NCBI GenBank assembly: GCA_900546695.1
Contig: URDX01000005.1
Span: forward strand, 1-64,000
Length of the DNA stretch: 64,000 nucleotides
From: an uncultured Eubacteriales bacterium
GTDB taxonomy: Bacteria > Bacillota > Clostridia > Oscillospirales > CAG-272
Reading direction: 5' to 3'
Positions within the stretch are counted from its first letter, which is position 1, and every line of letters begins with the position of its first letter. Under the pieces are notes generated by a model. The model had not been told where the DNA came from and did no database searches. It saw nothing but the letters and a program-made list of their open reading frames with translations. The position numbers were made by a program, and so were the translations under genes. Below are positions 44,081-53,556 of the stretch, piece by piece.

Positions 44081-45175
44081 TTACTTTGCGGCCAGATAGC
44101 CGAGAGCGGTAAGCAGCTCTGCGCCGAGCATCGCGCCGCCTGCTGCGCCGCGCAGCGTATTATGCGACAGACCTATAAAGCGCCAGTCGAAGTTATTATC
44201 CTCGCGCAGTCTGCCCGCGGTGATGCCCATTCCGCCGTAGATATCCCGCTCGGTATGCGTCTGCGGGCGGTCGTTCTCCTCAAAGTAGGTGATAAACTGC
44301 TCGGGCGCGTGCGGCAGTCCGAGCTCCTGCGGCTTGCCGCGGAAGCTGCGCCAGCGCTCAAGTATCTCCTCCTTGCTCGGCTTACGGTCGAAGCTGACGA
44401 ACACGGTAGCGAGATGACCGTCGGTGACGGGCACACGTATGCACTGTGCGCTGATAACGGGGCGGATCGCGGGGACTATCACGCCGTTCTCGACCGTACC
44501 CCAGATGCGCAGCGGCTCGCGCTCGCTCTTTTCGTCCTCGCCGCCGATATACGGGATGACATTGTCATTCATCTCGGGCCAGTCTGCGAAGGTCTTACCC
44601 GCACCCGAAATCGCCTGATAGGTCGACACAACAACCTCGCGGGGTCCGAAATCAAGCAGAGGGGTAAGAAGGGGGGTATAGCTCTGTATAGAACAGTTAG
44701 GCTTTACGACGATGAAGCCGCGCTTAGTGCCGAGACGCTTTTTCTGAGTCTCGAGCACCGCAAGATGCGAGTCGTTGACCTCGGGCATGAGCATGGGAAC
44801 GTCGGGAGTCCAACGGTTAGCGGAGTTATTCGAGAACACGGGGGTTTCAGCCTTTGCATAAGCCTCCTCGAGCTCGATTATAGCCGCCTTGTCCATATTG
44901 ACGGCGCAGAAAACGAAATCAACCTGCTCGGCGACCGACGCAACGTCGGAGGCATCTGCTACAACCATATCGCGCACGCTCTCGGGCATGGGGTCCTTCA
45001 TCTTCCAGTGGTCTCCGACAGCGTCCTCATAGCGCTTTCCCGCGGAGCGGGCACTTGCGGCGAGAACGGTCAGATCAAAATATGGGTGGTTCTGCAGCAG
45101 CATTACAAAACGCTGACCTACCATTCCGGTAGCGCCGATGATGCCTGCGCGAAGCTTCTTTTCAACAGTAAACAT
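44081..45175 (-). CDS. asd: Aspartate-semialdehyde dehydrogenase (archaeal/fungal type)
   Basis: Asd reduces aspartyl phosphate to aspartate semialdehyde, the branch point to lysine/diaminopimelate and homoserine. The nucleotide-binding N-terminus is GIIGATGMVGQRFVMLL. The catalytic cysteine is C161 in VVKPNCSIQSYTPLL. The 364-residue length and stretches such as SNNSANRWTPDVPMLMPEVN fit the longer archaeal/fungal class. GAAAGGCAAATATC precedes the start. The 50-base gap from glnS suggests one operon gltX-glnS-asd. The next pathway gene, hom, is at 51013 on the other strand. Confidence 0.95.
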   Translation of the reverse strand: MFTVEKKLRAGIIGATGMVGQRFVMLLQNHPYFDLTVLAASARSAGKRYEDAVGDHWKMKDPMPESVRDMVVADASDVASVAEQVDFVFCAVNMDKAAIIELEEAYAKAETPVFSNNSANRWTPDVPMLMPEVNDSHLAVLETQKKRLGTKRGFIVVKPNCSIQSYTPLLTPLLDFGPREVVVSTYQAISGAGKTFADWPEMNDNVIPYIGGEDEKSEREPLRIWGTVENGVIVPAIRPVISAQCIRVPVTDGHLATVFVSFDRKPSKEEILERWRSFRGKPQELGLPHAPEQFITYFEENDRPQTHTERDIYGGMGITAGRLREDNNFDWRFIGLSHNTLRGAAGGAMLGAELLTALGYLAAK

Positions 45176-45225
45176 GATATTTGCCTTTCGGGAAATGATT
45201 TATAAAATGTATGATTATGCGGCGC

Positions 45226-46929
45226 TCAGCCCGGACGGTAGCCGTCCTTGAGCGGGATTATCCGATTGAAGACGCCGATCTCCTTTGAGTCGGGCGTATA
45301 GTAGCCCATGCGGACGAACTGAACAGCCTCGCCCGGGCGGAGCTCGGTTATCGAGGGCTCTGCCTTTGCGTGCGTGAGTCTGCGGGCAGAGTCGGGATTG
45401 ACGAACTCGAGTATCTCTTCAACATTGTGGTCCGAGGTAGTATATGACGCGACATCGGGAATAGTGAACAGACGGTCGTACAGCACGATGTCGATATCCT
45501 CGCAATGTGCGGCGCTGACCCAGTGCACGGTTCCCTTCACCTTGCGCCCGTCGGTCGGCATTCCGCTGCCCGTTTCAAGGTCTGCGGTCACATGCAGCTC
45601 GCGAATGCTGCCGTCGTCATTCTTGACAATGTCGGTCAGTCGGACGATGTATGCTCCCATCAGACGCACCTCTCCGTCGGGACGGAGACGGTGGAACTTA
45701 GGCGGCGGGACCTCCGCGAAATCGCTCGCTTCGATATATAGCTCGCGCGTGAAGGCGACCTCACGGGTGCCGAGCTCGGGATGTGCGGGGTGATTCGGCA
45801 GGGGGAAATATTCGGTCTTATCCTCGGGATAGTTATCTACAACGACCTTTATCGGCTCGGTGACGCAGACGCGTCGCGGTGCGGTCTCTCCGAGCTCCTC
45901 GCGCAGACAGTAGTCAAGCAGCTCTGCAGCTGCGGTGGTATCGGTATTCGACACGCCCGAGCGGCTGACGAAATCAAAGATAGCACCGGGTGTATAGCCG
46001 CGGCGGCGCAAGCCCGAGAGAGTGGGCATACGCGGGTCATCCCAGCCGTCGACAACACCGTGCTCGACAAGAAAGCGCAGAAAACGCTTACTCATTACGG
46101 TGTAGGTGACGTTCATTCTTCCGAACTCGCGCTGCTTCGGGCGATGCTCAAAGCCGCACTTTTCAACCACCCAGTCATAGAGCGGGCGGTGATTGCGGAA
46201 CTCGGTCGAGCAGAGCGAGTAGGTTATGCCCTCGATAGCATCCTGTATCGGATGCGCAAAGTCGTACATCGGGTAGATGCACCATGCGTCGCCCTGACGG
46301 TGATGATGCACATGACGGATGCGGTAGATGACGGGGTCGCGCATATACGAGTTATCCGAGTTCGGGTCTATCTTTGCGCGCAGGGTGCGTGCGCCGTCGG
46401 AAAATTCGCCCTCCTTCATGCGGCGGAAGAGGTCAAGGCTCTCCTCTATCGGACGGTCGCGGTAGGGGGATACTATTCCCTTATCCGAATAGTCGTCCGC
46501 ATCGCCGCGGTAGCGCTCAAGATCCTCGCGCGAAAGGTCGCACACGTATGCATTGCCGTCGCGTATCAGCTTTACGGCATATTCGTAGCACTGCTCGAAA
46601 TAGTCGGAGCCGTAGTATACGCCGCCGTTCGGCTCTGCACCGAGCCAGCACAGATCCTCGTATATCGAGCGGACGTATTCGTCGCTCTCCTTCATCGGGT
46701 TAGTGTCGTCATAGCGGAGGTTGAAGAGCCCGCCGTACTTCTTTGCGGTGGAGCTGTTTATCCATATCGCCTTTGCGGAGCCGATATGCAGATAGCCGTT
46801 GGGCTCGGGCGGAAAACGGGTATGCACGTTATCGCACACGCCCTCCCGCATGTCCTCATCTATTATGTCGTGTATGAAATTCGTAGCCGAGCCGCACTCG
46901 GAGCATTCGTTTTCAAGGATGTCGCTCAT
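45226..46929 (-). CDS. glnS: Glutaminyl-tRNA synthetase
   Basis: Charges tRNA-Gln directly. The class I HIGH-type motif is PPEPNGYLHIGSAKAI and the KMSKS-type motif VMSKR. GlnRS-specific stretches are YDDTNPMKE, HHHRQGDAWCIYPMYDFAHP and EFGRMNVTYTVMSKR, followed by the C-terminal anticodon-binding beta barrels. At 567 residues it is full length. The N-terminus has a short Cys-containing stretch (NECSECGSAT). Many Bacillota lack this enzyme and use GatCAB; its presence here agrees with several Clostridia. It lies 71 bases after gltX. Confidence 0.96.
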   Translation of the reverse strand: MSDILENECSECGSATNFIHDIIDEDMREGVCDNVHTRFPPEPNGYLHIGSAKAIWINSSTAKKYGGLFNLRYDDTNPMKESDEYVRSIYEDLCWLGAEPNGGVYYGSDYFEQCYEYAVKLIRDGNAYVCDLSREDLERYRGDADDYSDKGIVSPYRDRPIEESLDLFRRMKEGEFSDGARTLRAKIDPNSDNSYMRDPVIYRIRHVHHHRQGDAWCIYPMYDFAHPIQDAIEGITYSLCSTEFRNHRPLYDWVVEKCGFEHRPKQREFGRMNVTYTVMSKRFLRFLVEHGVVDGWDDPRMPTLSGLRRRGYTPGAIFDFVSRSGVSNTDTTAAAELLDYCLREELGETAPRRVCVTEPIKVVVDNYPEDKTEYFPLPNHPAHPELGTREVAFTRELYIEASDFAEVPPPKFHRLRPDGEVRLMGAYIVRLTDIVKNDDGSIRELHVTADLETGSGMPTDGRKVKGTVHWVSAAHCEDIDIVLYDRLFTIPDVASYTTSDHNVEEILEFVNPDSARRLTHAKAEPSITELRPGEAVQFVRMGYYTPDSKEIGVFNRIIPLKDGYRPG

Positions 46930-47000
46930 GTTCGGTCCTTCCTTTAATTTATATTATGTTCGTGGTTAGCGCCGTATCCGTCAAGCATTGATGCCGCACG

Positions 47001-48707
47001 TCAAAGCGACTCGCGCAGCTGTGCGATGCGCTGCATTACCCTGTCGCGTCCGAGAATGTGCATGACCTCATAGAGGTCGGGGGAGGTAGATTTTCCCGTA
47101 ACGGCAAGGCGCAGGAACATGCTGACGTCGGCAATGCTACCCTTGTATGCATCGGGGTCAGCCTTATATGCCTTCATATCCGCCGCAAAGCCGTGCGCGG
47201 AGGCTATCGCCTTGACGCCGTCGAACCATGCTGCGGAATCCGCACTCTCGTCGTACCCGCTCTCGAATGCATCGAGCACCGCGCGCACATCGGCACGGTC
47301 AAAGCGGTCGGGCAGTGGCTCGTCGCGCGAGAGCAGCTCATCGTAGAAGAAGCCCATATAGGGTCTTGCATCCGCCCATGAAGCAATATCCTTACGCGGC
47401 TTGCGCCCACCCCTGCCTATCGAGAGAATGCGGACGGCGTATTCCTCGTCGCGTGCAAGCAGCGCATTAAACTCCGGGTCGTAATCCTTCGTCCATGCGA
47501 GCAGGCAGGAGTAGACATAGCGCGCATCCATGCGGGAGATAACGTTCTTTGAAACGTCGATCAGCTTCTGCATATCGAAGAGGCAGCCCGAGACCGAAAG
47601 CTTCTTGATGTTCAGCGGAAAATCGAGATAGCTCTTGTCGGGGTTCTGCATGTGCCACTCCTCGTAGTTGGAGTTGAGCAGGGTCAGCAGATACTCCCAT
47701 ACGCACTCGGGGGCAATGCCCATCTCGCGGTAGTCGTCCATCTTTGCGCCCATATCGCGCTTTGAGAGCTTCTTCTTGCCGCCGCTCTCGTCCGTCTTGA
47801 GTATCTGCGCGGTGTGCAGATATTTCGGGATTCGGAAGCCGAGATAACGGAAGAGCTGTATGTGCTTGGGCAGGCTCGGAAGCCAGTCCTCTCCGCGTAC
47901 TACATGCGTTGTGCGCATGAGATGGTCGTCGACCGCGTGCGCAAAATGATAGGTGGGGATACCGTCCGACTTGAGCAGGACAAAATCCTCGTCATTCTCG
48001 GGCAGCTCGAGCTTACCCTTGACAAGGTCGGTGAAGGCGATCTTCTTCTCGGGGTCGCCGTCGGCAAGTATACGCAGCACGAAAGGGTCGCCCGCCGCAA
48101 GATGCGCGCGGACCTCATCCATCGTAAAGCGTCTGCCCTCAAGCATGCGCTCGCGCTTTTCAGCCGCAGCGGTATGCCAGTCGGTGTTCTTTATCTGCTC
48201 CTTTTTATCGGTCTGCTGAAGCTGTGCAAGCTCCTCCTCGGTAGTAAAGCAGGGGTATGCCTTGCCCTCCGCAACGAGCCTTTTTGCGTATACATGGTAG
48301 ATAGCCGCGCGCTCGCTCTGCTTATACGGACCGTATGCGCCCTTCTCTCCGAGAGAGCCGTCCTCGTTTATGACCATGCCCTCATCGTAGTCTACGCCGT
48401 AGTATTCAAGTGTTTTAAGCAGAGCCGTTACCGCACCCTCAACCTCGCGCTGACCGTCGGTATCCTCGGTGCGCAGATAGAAAACGCCGCCGCTCTGATG
48501 CGCAAGCCGCTCTCCCGCGACCGCCTGATACATACCGCCGAAATGCACAAAGCCCGTCGGGCTCGGCGCAAAGCGTGTTACCTTAGCGCCCTCGGGCAGC
48601 TGACGCTCGGGATAGCGCTGTTCAAGCTCCTCGGGGGTAGTCTTAACATCGGGAAACAGCAGCTCTGCGAGCTCCTTCCGATCACACATTTCCATATTCT
48701 TTACCAT
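47001..48707 (-). CDS. gltX: Glutamyl-tRNA synthetase
   Basis: Charges tRNA-Glu. The HIGH-type motif is FAPSPTGFVHFGGMYQA and the KMSKS-type motif KKKLSKRDMG. HFGG replaces the usual H-I/L-G-N/G. The length of 568 exceeds the usual 480-500, with an N-terminal extension of about 40 residues (CDRKELAELLFPDVKTTPEE). The start is uncertain: ATGs at 48707, 48695 and 48689 are all possible, with AAGGAAG about 20 bases before the first. No T-box was found upstream. Confidence 0.93.
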   Translation of the reverse strand: MVKNMEMCDRKELAELLFPDVKTTPEELEQRYPERQLPEGAKVTRFAPSPTGFVHFGGMYQAVAGERLAHQSGGVFYLRTEDTDGQREVEGAVTALLKTLEYYGVDYDEGMVINEDGSLGEKGAYGPYKQSERAAIYHVYAKRLVAEGKAYPCFTTEEELAQLQQTDKKEQIKNTDWHTAAAEKRERMLEGRRFTMDEVRAHLAAGDPFVLRILADGDPEKKIAFTDLVKGKLELPENDEDFVLLKSDGIPTYHFAHAVDDHLMRTTHVVRGEDWLPSLPKHIQLFRYLGFRIPKYLHTAQILKTDESGGKKKLSKRDMGAKMDDYREMGIAPECVWEYLLTLLNSNYEEWHMQNPDKSYLDFPLNIKKLSVSGCLFDMQKLIDVSKNVISRMDARYVYSCLLAWTKDYDPEFNALLARDEEYAVRILSIGRGGRKPRKDIASWADARPYMGFFYDELLSRDEPLPDRFDRADVRAVLDAFESGYDESADSAAWFDGVKAIASAHGFAADMKAYKADPDAYKGSIADVSMFLRLAVTGKSTSPDLYEVMHILGRDRVMQRIAQLRESL

Positions 48708-48869
48708 AGCCGCGTGCGGCTTCCTTTCATAGCAGTAATCGCTTTGTATGTTATTTCATTGCACCGACAGACCGCAAAATACGGTGTGTCAGCTTCTGCC
48801 GTACGGAACACACCGACCGCATTATGACGCATGTATCGGCGGCTGTGCGGAATGCTCCGACGAGTGCGG

Positions 48870-49508
48870 TCAGTTGAGATACAGATTGACCGACTTCTCG
48901 CGTTCGAGCGTGCTCGTTGCGCCGTGACCGGGGTATATCTTATGCTCTCCTTCAAGTGCGGCAAGCGCGCCGAGCGAGCGCAGCAGCGTCATAAAGTCAC
49001 CGCCCGGCAGGTCGTATCTGCCTATCGAATCGCGGAAAAGCGTGTCACCCGTAAGGATATCCCCGCCGTCGCCGACAAGATAGCAGACCGAGCCGCGCGT
49101 GTGCCCCGGGGTGTGCATAACGCGGACGCTCTCCCCGCCTATTTTTACCGTGTCGCCGTCATGCAGCAGCACGTCTGCGGGGCGCGGTGAGCAGACAACG
49201 CCTGCGAGCCTTCCGGCGGCGTTGAGCTCGTCGTCGGTCATCAGAGCGGCATCATCCTCATGGATATACACAGGCGCGCCCGTTGCATCGCGCATGCGGT
49301 CGAGCGCCATCATATGGTCAAAATGACCGTGCGTCAGCAGTATTACGGTGCAATGCAGCCCCTGAGCGCAGAGCCGCCGCAGTATCTCCTCCGCGTCGTC
49401 GCCCGGGTCGACAACGGCACAGCAATTGCCGCCGTCGGCACCGCTCTCGTCTATAAGAAAATAGCAGTTAGTGCCCCAGACACCGACGCTGTATTTCTGT
49501 ATCTTCAT
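48870..49508 (-). CDS. Metallo-beta-lactamase-fold hydrolase (glyoxalase II-like)
   Basis: A 212-residue soluble hydrolase. The dinuclear metal motif THGHFDH covers residues 59-65, with further ligands in MHTPGHTRGS, LTGDTLF and YPGHG. This matches the short YcbL/glyoxalase-II-like group; the in vivo thioester or other substrate is unknown. The start at MKIQKYSVGVWGTN is supported by AAAGG upstream, while the open frame extends further without a site. A TAGACA/TATAAT promoter lies upstream. Confidence 0.92.
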   Translation of the reverse strand: MKIQKYSVGVWGTNCYFLIDESGADGGNCCAVVDPGDDAEEILRRLCAQGLHCTVILLTHGHFDHMMALDRMRDATGAPVYIHEDDAALMTDDELNAAGRLAGVVCSPRPADVLLHDGDTVKIGGESVRVMHTPGHTRGSVCYLVGDGGDILTGDTLFRDSIGRYDLPGGDFMTLLRSLGALAALEGEHKIYPGHGATSTLEREKSVNLYLN

Positions 49509-49611
49509 CTTAAAAACCTTTCCGCCCCGCGGGGCGTGTGTTACCGCGCTGCACCTGCACCGACTATTCACGTCATGGTGCATTGCGGCACGGATACTAC
49601 TATAATGAATG

Positions 49612-49640
49612 ATTATAACACAAAGGCGGCGGGTTGTCTA
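49612..49640 (-). promoter_or_regulatory. Sigma-A promoter of the MBL-fold gene
   Basis: On the minus strand, TAGACA (49640-49635) and TATAAT (49617-49612) are spaced by 17 bp. Confidence 0.75.
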
Positions 49641-49660
49641 TACAAAAAACGCATTTTCTA

Positions 49661-49689
49661 TTGCTTTTCACCACCCGAAATGCTATAAT
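49661..49689 (+). promoter_or_regulatory. Sigma-A promoter of the transglutaminase-like gene
   Basis: TTGCTT (49661-49666) and TATAAT (49684-49689) are spaced by 17 bp. It is back-to-back with the MBL promoter. Confidence 0.8.
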
Positions 49690-49742
49690 ATAGCGAGAGC
49701 CCGCCGCACACGGCGGCACCCATACAAAACGGAGGTGAGATA

Positions 49743-50927
49743 ATGGTATCCGACAAAACGGAACAGCAGCCCGCGCCGCGCAGATATGTTTTTGCAGCGC
49801 TTGCCTCGCTGCTGTCGGTAGCCGTTATGTTCGCAGCCGTGCTCGGTGCGCTGCGGCTCGAGAGGTATCTCGGCGGTCATGCGTCGTCCGAGCCTGCGGA
49901 ATACGATGTTTCGCTCGTCTATTACAACCGTCTCTCGCTCTCCGGACAGCGGCTGTATACAGCGGTCGTTAAGGCGGCGACAGCGCACGACGAATATTCG
50001 GACAGCGTCGATTATCTCTATAATTCGAATGAGCTGCGCGACGTGCTCATCTCAGTACGCGCGGAGCATCCCGAGCTGTACTACATGCGAGAAGAAGATG
50101 TCTCCGTCAGCGGCAGCGGCACATCGGTACGGGCGCGGCTGACATATCTCGGCACGGCTGCCGAGGTCGACAGGATGAACGCCGAGATGGCTGCGGCAAA
50201 GGCGGTATATCTCGAGCGCGTACCCAAAGATGCGGACGACTATACGGCGGCTCTTGCGCTGCATGACGCGCTCGTACGCTCGTGCACCCTGCCGGACGCG
50301 GGGAACACAAACAAGCTGTATGACAGTGCTTACGGCGCGCTCGTTCTCGGACGCGCAAGCGCAGAGGGTTATGCTCAGGCATATCAGACGCTGCTCGCGG
50401 AGGTCGGGATATACAGCTTTCTCGAATACGGAACAGCTGACGACGGCACCGAGACGATATGGAACACCATGTACATCGGCAGCGGCTACTGCTGCACCGA
50501 CGTACTGCGCGACGACCCGACGCACGACGGCGGAGGCGGCGCGGTGCTGCATCCGTATTTCTGTGTAACGCGGGACACTGTGGCAAGCGGCAGAGAGCCG
50601 ATGCTGCCCGATCTGTATGTATCGGACGATGCGCCCGACTACTATTCGTCGGCGGGAATACGCGCCGCAAAGCCCGACGAGCTCCCCGCAATACTCCGCC
50701 GTGAGATAGCAAAGGCTGCGGAGACGGGAGATGATAGAATAGAGCTCGCGCTCGACTTTGTTCCCGAGCAGAGCGAGTTTTACGACGCGGTAACTAATGT
50801 TATCGCCGCTCTGCGCGGAACGGAGGGCTGCGGCGAGCTGCTTGAGGTATGCGACATCTATCCGCTCGTCCGCGAAAACGGGGTCTATATGATAGGTCTG
50901 CGCTACTCGTCGCAGAGCGGTGGCTGA
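49743..50927 (+). CDS. Membrane-anchored transglutaminase-fold protein, apparently inactive
   Basis: A 394-residue protein with a basic N-terminus, one membrane helix (about residues 17-40) and an extracytoplasmic part. Residues about 165-260 follow the transglutaminase-like fold: LHDALVRSCTLPD, YGALVLGRASAEGYAQAYQTLLAEVGIYS and TIWNTMYIGSGYCCTDV. In active members the motif is A-V-C-E-G-Y and then H-A-W-N; here the Cys is Ala (RASAEGYAQ) and the His is missing (TIWN). The final Asp may be kept. It is probably a pseudoenzyme or binding protein. GGAGGTGAG precedes the ATG. hom follows 85 bases later and may be co-transcribed. Confidence 0.8.
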   Translation: MVSDKTEQQPAPRRYVFAALASLLSVAVMFAAVLGALRLERYLGGHASSEPAEYDVSLVYYNRLSLSGQRLYTAVVKAATAHDEYSDSVDYLYNSNELRDVLISVRAEHPELYYMREEDVSVSGSGTSVRARLTYLGTAAEVDRMNAEMAAAKAVYLERVPKDADDYTAALALHDALVRSCTLPDAGNTNKLYDSAYGALVLGRASAEGYAQAYQTLLAEVGIYSFLEYGTADDGTETIWNTMYIGSGYCCTDVLRDDPTHDGGGGAVLHPYFCVTRDTVASGREPMLPDLYVSDDAPDYYSSAGIRAAKPDELPAILRREIAKAAETGDDRIELALDFVPEQSEFYDAVTNVIAALRGTEGCGELLEVCDIYPLVRENGVYMIGLRYSSQSGG

Positions 50928-51012
50928 CCCCGCCCGCATAAGCCAGGCGGCACATAACAGGCAAAGCAAGCTTCGACAATTAATATATATGCAAAGCAGA
51001 AGGAGAAAAGAG

Positions 51013-52101
51013 ATGAAGGATGTAACATATGCAGCAATACTCGGATACGGCACCGTCGGAGGCGGCGCGGCTGAGGTTCTGACAAAGAATGCGGAGCGCA
51101 TCGAGCACCGCTACGGAAAAAGAGTTGAGATAAAGTATATACTCGACCTGCGCGAATTTCCGGGCGACCCGCTCGGCGATCGTGTTGTGCATGATTTTTC
51201 GGTGATAGAGAACGACCCCGAGGTCGAAATAGTTCTCGAGATGATGGGCGGAATTCATCCCGCATACGACTTTTCCGCAGCTGCACTGCGCGCGGGCAAG
51301 AGCGTCGTCACATCGAACAAAGCCGTCGTCGAGCACTGCGGCGCAGAGCTGCTTTCTATCGCGGCGGAGAACAAGGTCCGCTATCTCTATGAGGCGAGCG
51401 TCGGCGGCGGTATTCCCGTGCTTAACCCGCTCATTCACTGCATAACGGGTCAGAACACCGTCACCGAGATAAACGGTATTCTCAACGGCACGACCAACTA
51501 CATTCTCACCCGCATGCGCGAGGAAGGACTCGGCTATGACGAGGTGCTTGCGGATGCGCAGCGTCTCGGCTATGCAGAGGCTGACCCGAGCGCTGATGTC
51601 GACGGCTTTGACGCATGCCGCAAGATATGCATTCTCGCCGCTATCGCATCGGGCAAGATGATACCGATGGACAAGGTCCGCGTGCGCGGCATCCGCGAGA
51701 TAACGCAGGAGCACATCGCTAAGGCAAACGAGACGGGCACAAGAATACGTCTCGTCGCAAGAGCGGTACTGCCCGAGGACGGCAGCGTCTGCCTCTCGGT
51801 TGAGCCGTACTACGTCCGCCGCGACAACCCGCTCTACGGCGTTGATGATGTTTTCAATGCCGTATCGGTAACGGGCGACTCGGTCGGCGAGGTCATGTTC
51901 TACGGCAAGGGCGCGGGCAAGCTCCCGACGGCGAGCGCCGTCGTTGCGGACGTGCTCGACATCGTTGCACGCGGCGACAGCTTTGCGTCGGATGAGAACA
52001 TCATGTTCACCGAGGCTCCCGAGGCTTATTCCGATACTCTGCCCGAAAAGTACGCGCTCTCTACCGAGCAGACGCTCGGCGTGCCCGTGTTCGGAAAGTA
52101 A
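51013..52101 (+). CDS. hom: Homoserine dehydrogenase
   Basis: Hom reduces aspartate semialdehyde to homoserine for threonine and methionine. The NAD(P) motif is GYGTVGGG (residues 11-18). Family stretches are SVGGGIPVLNPL, EINGILNGTTNYILTRM, LGYAEADPSADVDGFDA and YGKGAGKLPTASAVVADV. It has 362 residues and no C-terminal ACT domain, so threonine feedback is probably weaker than in the 430-residue form. The start is the ATG at 51013 with AAGGAGAAAAG upstream; an open frame extends 31 codons earlier without a site. A terminator follows at 52154. Confidence 0.95.
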   Translation: MKDVTYAAILGYGTVGGGAAEVLTKNAERIEHRYGKRVEIKYILDLREFPGDPLGDRVVHDFSVIENDPEVEIVLEMMGGIHPAYDFSAAALRAGKSVVTSNKAVVEHCGAELLSIAAENKVRYLYEASVGGGIPVLNPLIHCITGQNTVTEINGILNGTTNYILTRMREEGLGYDEVLADAQRLGYAEADPSADVDGFDACRKICILAAIASGKMIPMDKVRVRGIREITQEHIAKANETGTRIRLVARAVLPEDGSVCLSVEPYYVRRDNPLYGVDDVFNAVSVTGDSVGEVMFYGKGAGKLPTASAVVADVLDIVARGDSFASDENIMFTEAPEAYSDTLPEKYALSTEQTLGVPVFGK

Positions 52102-52153
52102 TCGAAAAAAAGTCGGTAAATGACAGAGCGGCAAAGCCCGAATCGAAAATGTA

Positions 52154-52203
52154 AAAAAGCGTATCTCCGATGTCCTGATAAAAGGGCTCGGGGTACGCTT
52201 TTT
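52154..52203. terminator. Bidirectional terminator between hom and the Nudix gene
   Basis: AAAAAGCGTA (52154-52163) pairs with TACGCTTTTT (52194-52203). T-runs on both strands serve the two convergent genes. Confidence 0.82.
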
Positions 52204-52223
52204 GTTTTGGATGCTCAAAATTT

Positions 52224-52961
52224 TCAGTTCTCGCTGCGGCACATCAGCCACACGCGGAGGACGGCTGCCTGCGTTTTTCCGTCGGGTATCTCACCGTGCA
52301 TTATCATATCCTTGACCTCGTCGAGCGGTACCATCTCGACCGAGAGGAATTCATCCTCATCGGTGCTGCGCTCGCCGTATGAGAGGTCGCGCGCGAGAAA
52401 GATGTGTATCACCTCATCGGAGTATGCGCAGGTGGGGTAAAAGCTGCCGAGGCATTCCATGCGCCCCGCGGTTATCCCCGTCTCCTCGCGCAGCTCGCGC
52501 TGCGCGGCGGCGGTGGGATCCTCCTGCTTTGAATCGAGCTTTCCCGCAGGTATTTCATACACCGTCTCTCCGACCGGGTAGCGGTACTGGCGCTCCATAG
52601 CTATCCTGCCCTGTCCGTCAAGCGCGACGATACACACCGCGCCGACATGGCGGATGTATTCGCGTGATGCGTCGCCGCCGTTCGGCAGCGAGACCTCATC
52701 GTGATACACATGCAGAAAAGAGCCGGAGTAAGCCTCGCGCGACGAAACGGTCTCCTCGCGCAGCGCCTGTTCTGTGAACAGTCGGTTTGTCTGCTCGGTG
52801 ATTTTCTCTGTTTGTTTGCTTTCCGGTCCCGTACACATAGCGGCACAGCTGCTTCCCTGCTCGGTGCTCAGTGCTGCGCGGCTGTCCTCATGTTCGCTCA
52901 GCTCTGCTTTTTTTTCGGTCTGCGCGGAGCACGCCACCGCGCATCTATCCGTGTTTTTCAT
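52224..52961 (-). CDS. Nudix hydrolase, ADP-ribose pyrophosphatase-like, with N-terminal low-complexity extension
   Basis: A Nudix enzyme of the ADP-sugar pyrophosphatase group. The Nudix box reads AGKLDSKQEDPTAAAQRELR followed by EETGI; compared with G-x5-E-x7-REUxEExGU it has one extra residue between the Gly and the Glu. Family stretches IAMERQYRYPVGETVYEIPA and FYPTCAYSDEVIHIF are clear. The catalytic domain starts near the LHVYHDEVSLPNG stretch; before it are about 75 residues rich in Thr, Glu, Ser and Lys. The start is uncertain: ATG at 52961 has only AGG nearby. A longer open frame would overlap rnhA. Confidence 0.85.
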   Translation of the reverse strand: MKNTDRCAVACSAQTEKKAELSEHEDSRAALSTEQGSSCAAMCTGPESKQTEKITEQTNRLFTEQALREETVSSREAYSGSFLHVYHDEVSLPNGGDASREYIRHVGAVCIVALDGQGRIAMERQYRYPVGETVYEIPAGKLDSKQEDPTAAAQRELREETGITAGRMECLGSFYPTCAYSDEVIHIFLARDLSYGERSTDEDEFLSVEMVPLDEVKDMIMHGEIPDGKTQAAVLRVWLMCRSEN

Positions 52962-53071
52962 CCTGATATCCGTCCGACGCACCGCGCGGTGCGGTATGTC
53001 GGCACAGTCCTTTCTTATGATTTTCCCGTTTTTTCGGTGCTTGTATGAGCCTTTTCCGCGCCCTGAATGCG

Positions 53072-53515
53072 TCAGTGCTTTGTATGCGCCTCTGCAGCGG
53101 CGACGGCAAGCGCATCGCATCGCTCGTTATAAGCATGTCCCGCATGACCCTTGACCCACACCGTCTTAACGTCGTGCAGCTCGGTCAGCTCAAGCAGACG
53201 CGCCCACAGATCGGGGTTGAGCGCAGGCTTGCCGTCCGACTTCTTCCACCCGCGGGCGCGCCAGCCGACAGCCCATCCCTTTTGCAGCGCATCTATCATA
53301 TACTTTGAGTCCGAATAGAGCGTTACGCTGCACGGCTCCTTCAATGCAGAAAGCCCCGCGATAGCGCCGCTGAGCTCCATCCGATTATTCGTCGTCCGCT
53401 CCTCGCCGCCCGAAAGCTCGCGCTCCGCGCTGCCGTAGACGATTATCGCGCTCCAGCCGCCCGGACCGGGGTTGCCCTTGCAGGCTCCGTCTGTATATAT
53501 CTGAACACTTTTCAT
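53072..53515 (-). CDS. rnhA: Ribonuclease HI
   Basis: RNase HI cleaves RNA in RNA-DNA hybrids. All catalytic residues are in place: D9 in [17 protein letters not shown]47 in [10 protein letters not shown]69 in [12 protein letters not shown]124 in [10 protein letters not shown], and D134 in RCDALA. From the ATG at 53515 it has 147 residues, the standard length; a longer open frame lacks a good ribosome site, whereas AAAGG lies about 12 bases before this ATG. It is divergent from the WecG/TagA-like gene. Confidence 0.96.
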   Translation of the reverse strand: MKSVQIYTDGACKGNPGPGGWSAIIVYGSAERELSGGEERTTNNRMELSGAIAGLSALKEPCSVTLYSDSKYMIDALQKGWAVGWRARGWKKSDGKPALNPDLWARLLELTELHDVKTVWVKGHAGHAYNERCDALAVAAAEAHTKH

Positions 53516-53527
53516 ACTATGTTTGCC

Positions 53528-53556
53528 TTTACAAATTTTCTTATTTATGATATAAT
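53528..53556 (+). promoter_or_regulatory. Sigma-A promoter of the WecG/TagA-like gene
   Basis: TTTACA (53528-53533) and TATAAT (53551-53556) are spaced by 17 bp, with TGA before the -10. The leader is about 125 bases. Confidence 0.88.

Noticed and set aside
48708..48869. T-box or other aminoacyl-tRNA-synthetase leader upstream of gltX
   Set aside because: No T-box antiterminator core sequence and no terminator with T-run was found; only a weak 7-bp inverted repeat near 48781-48812.
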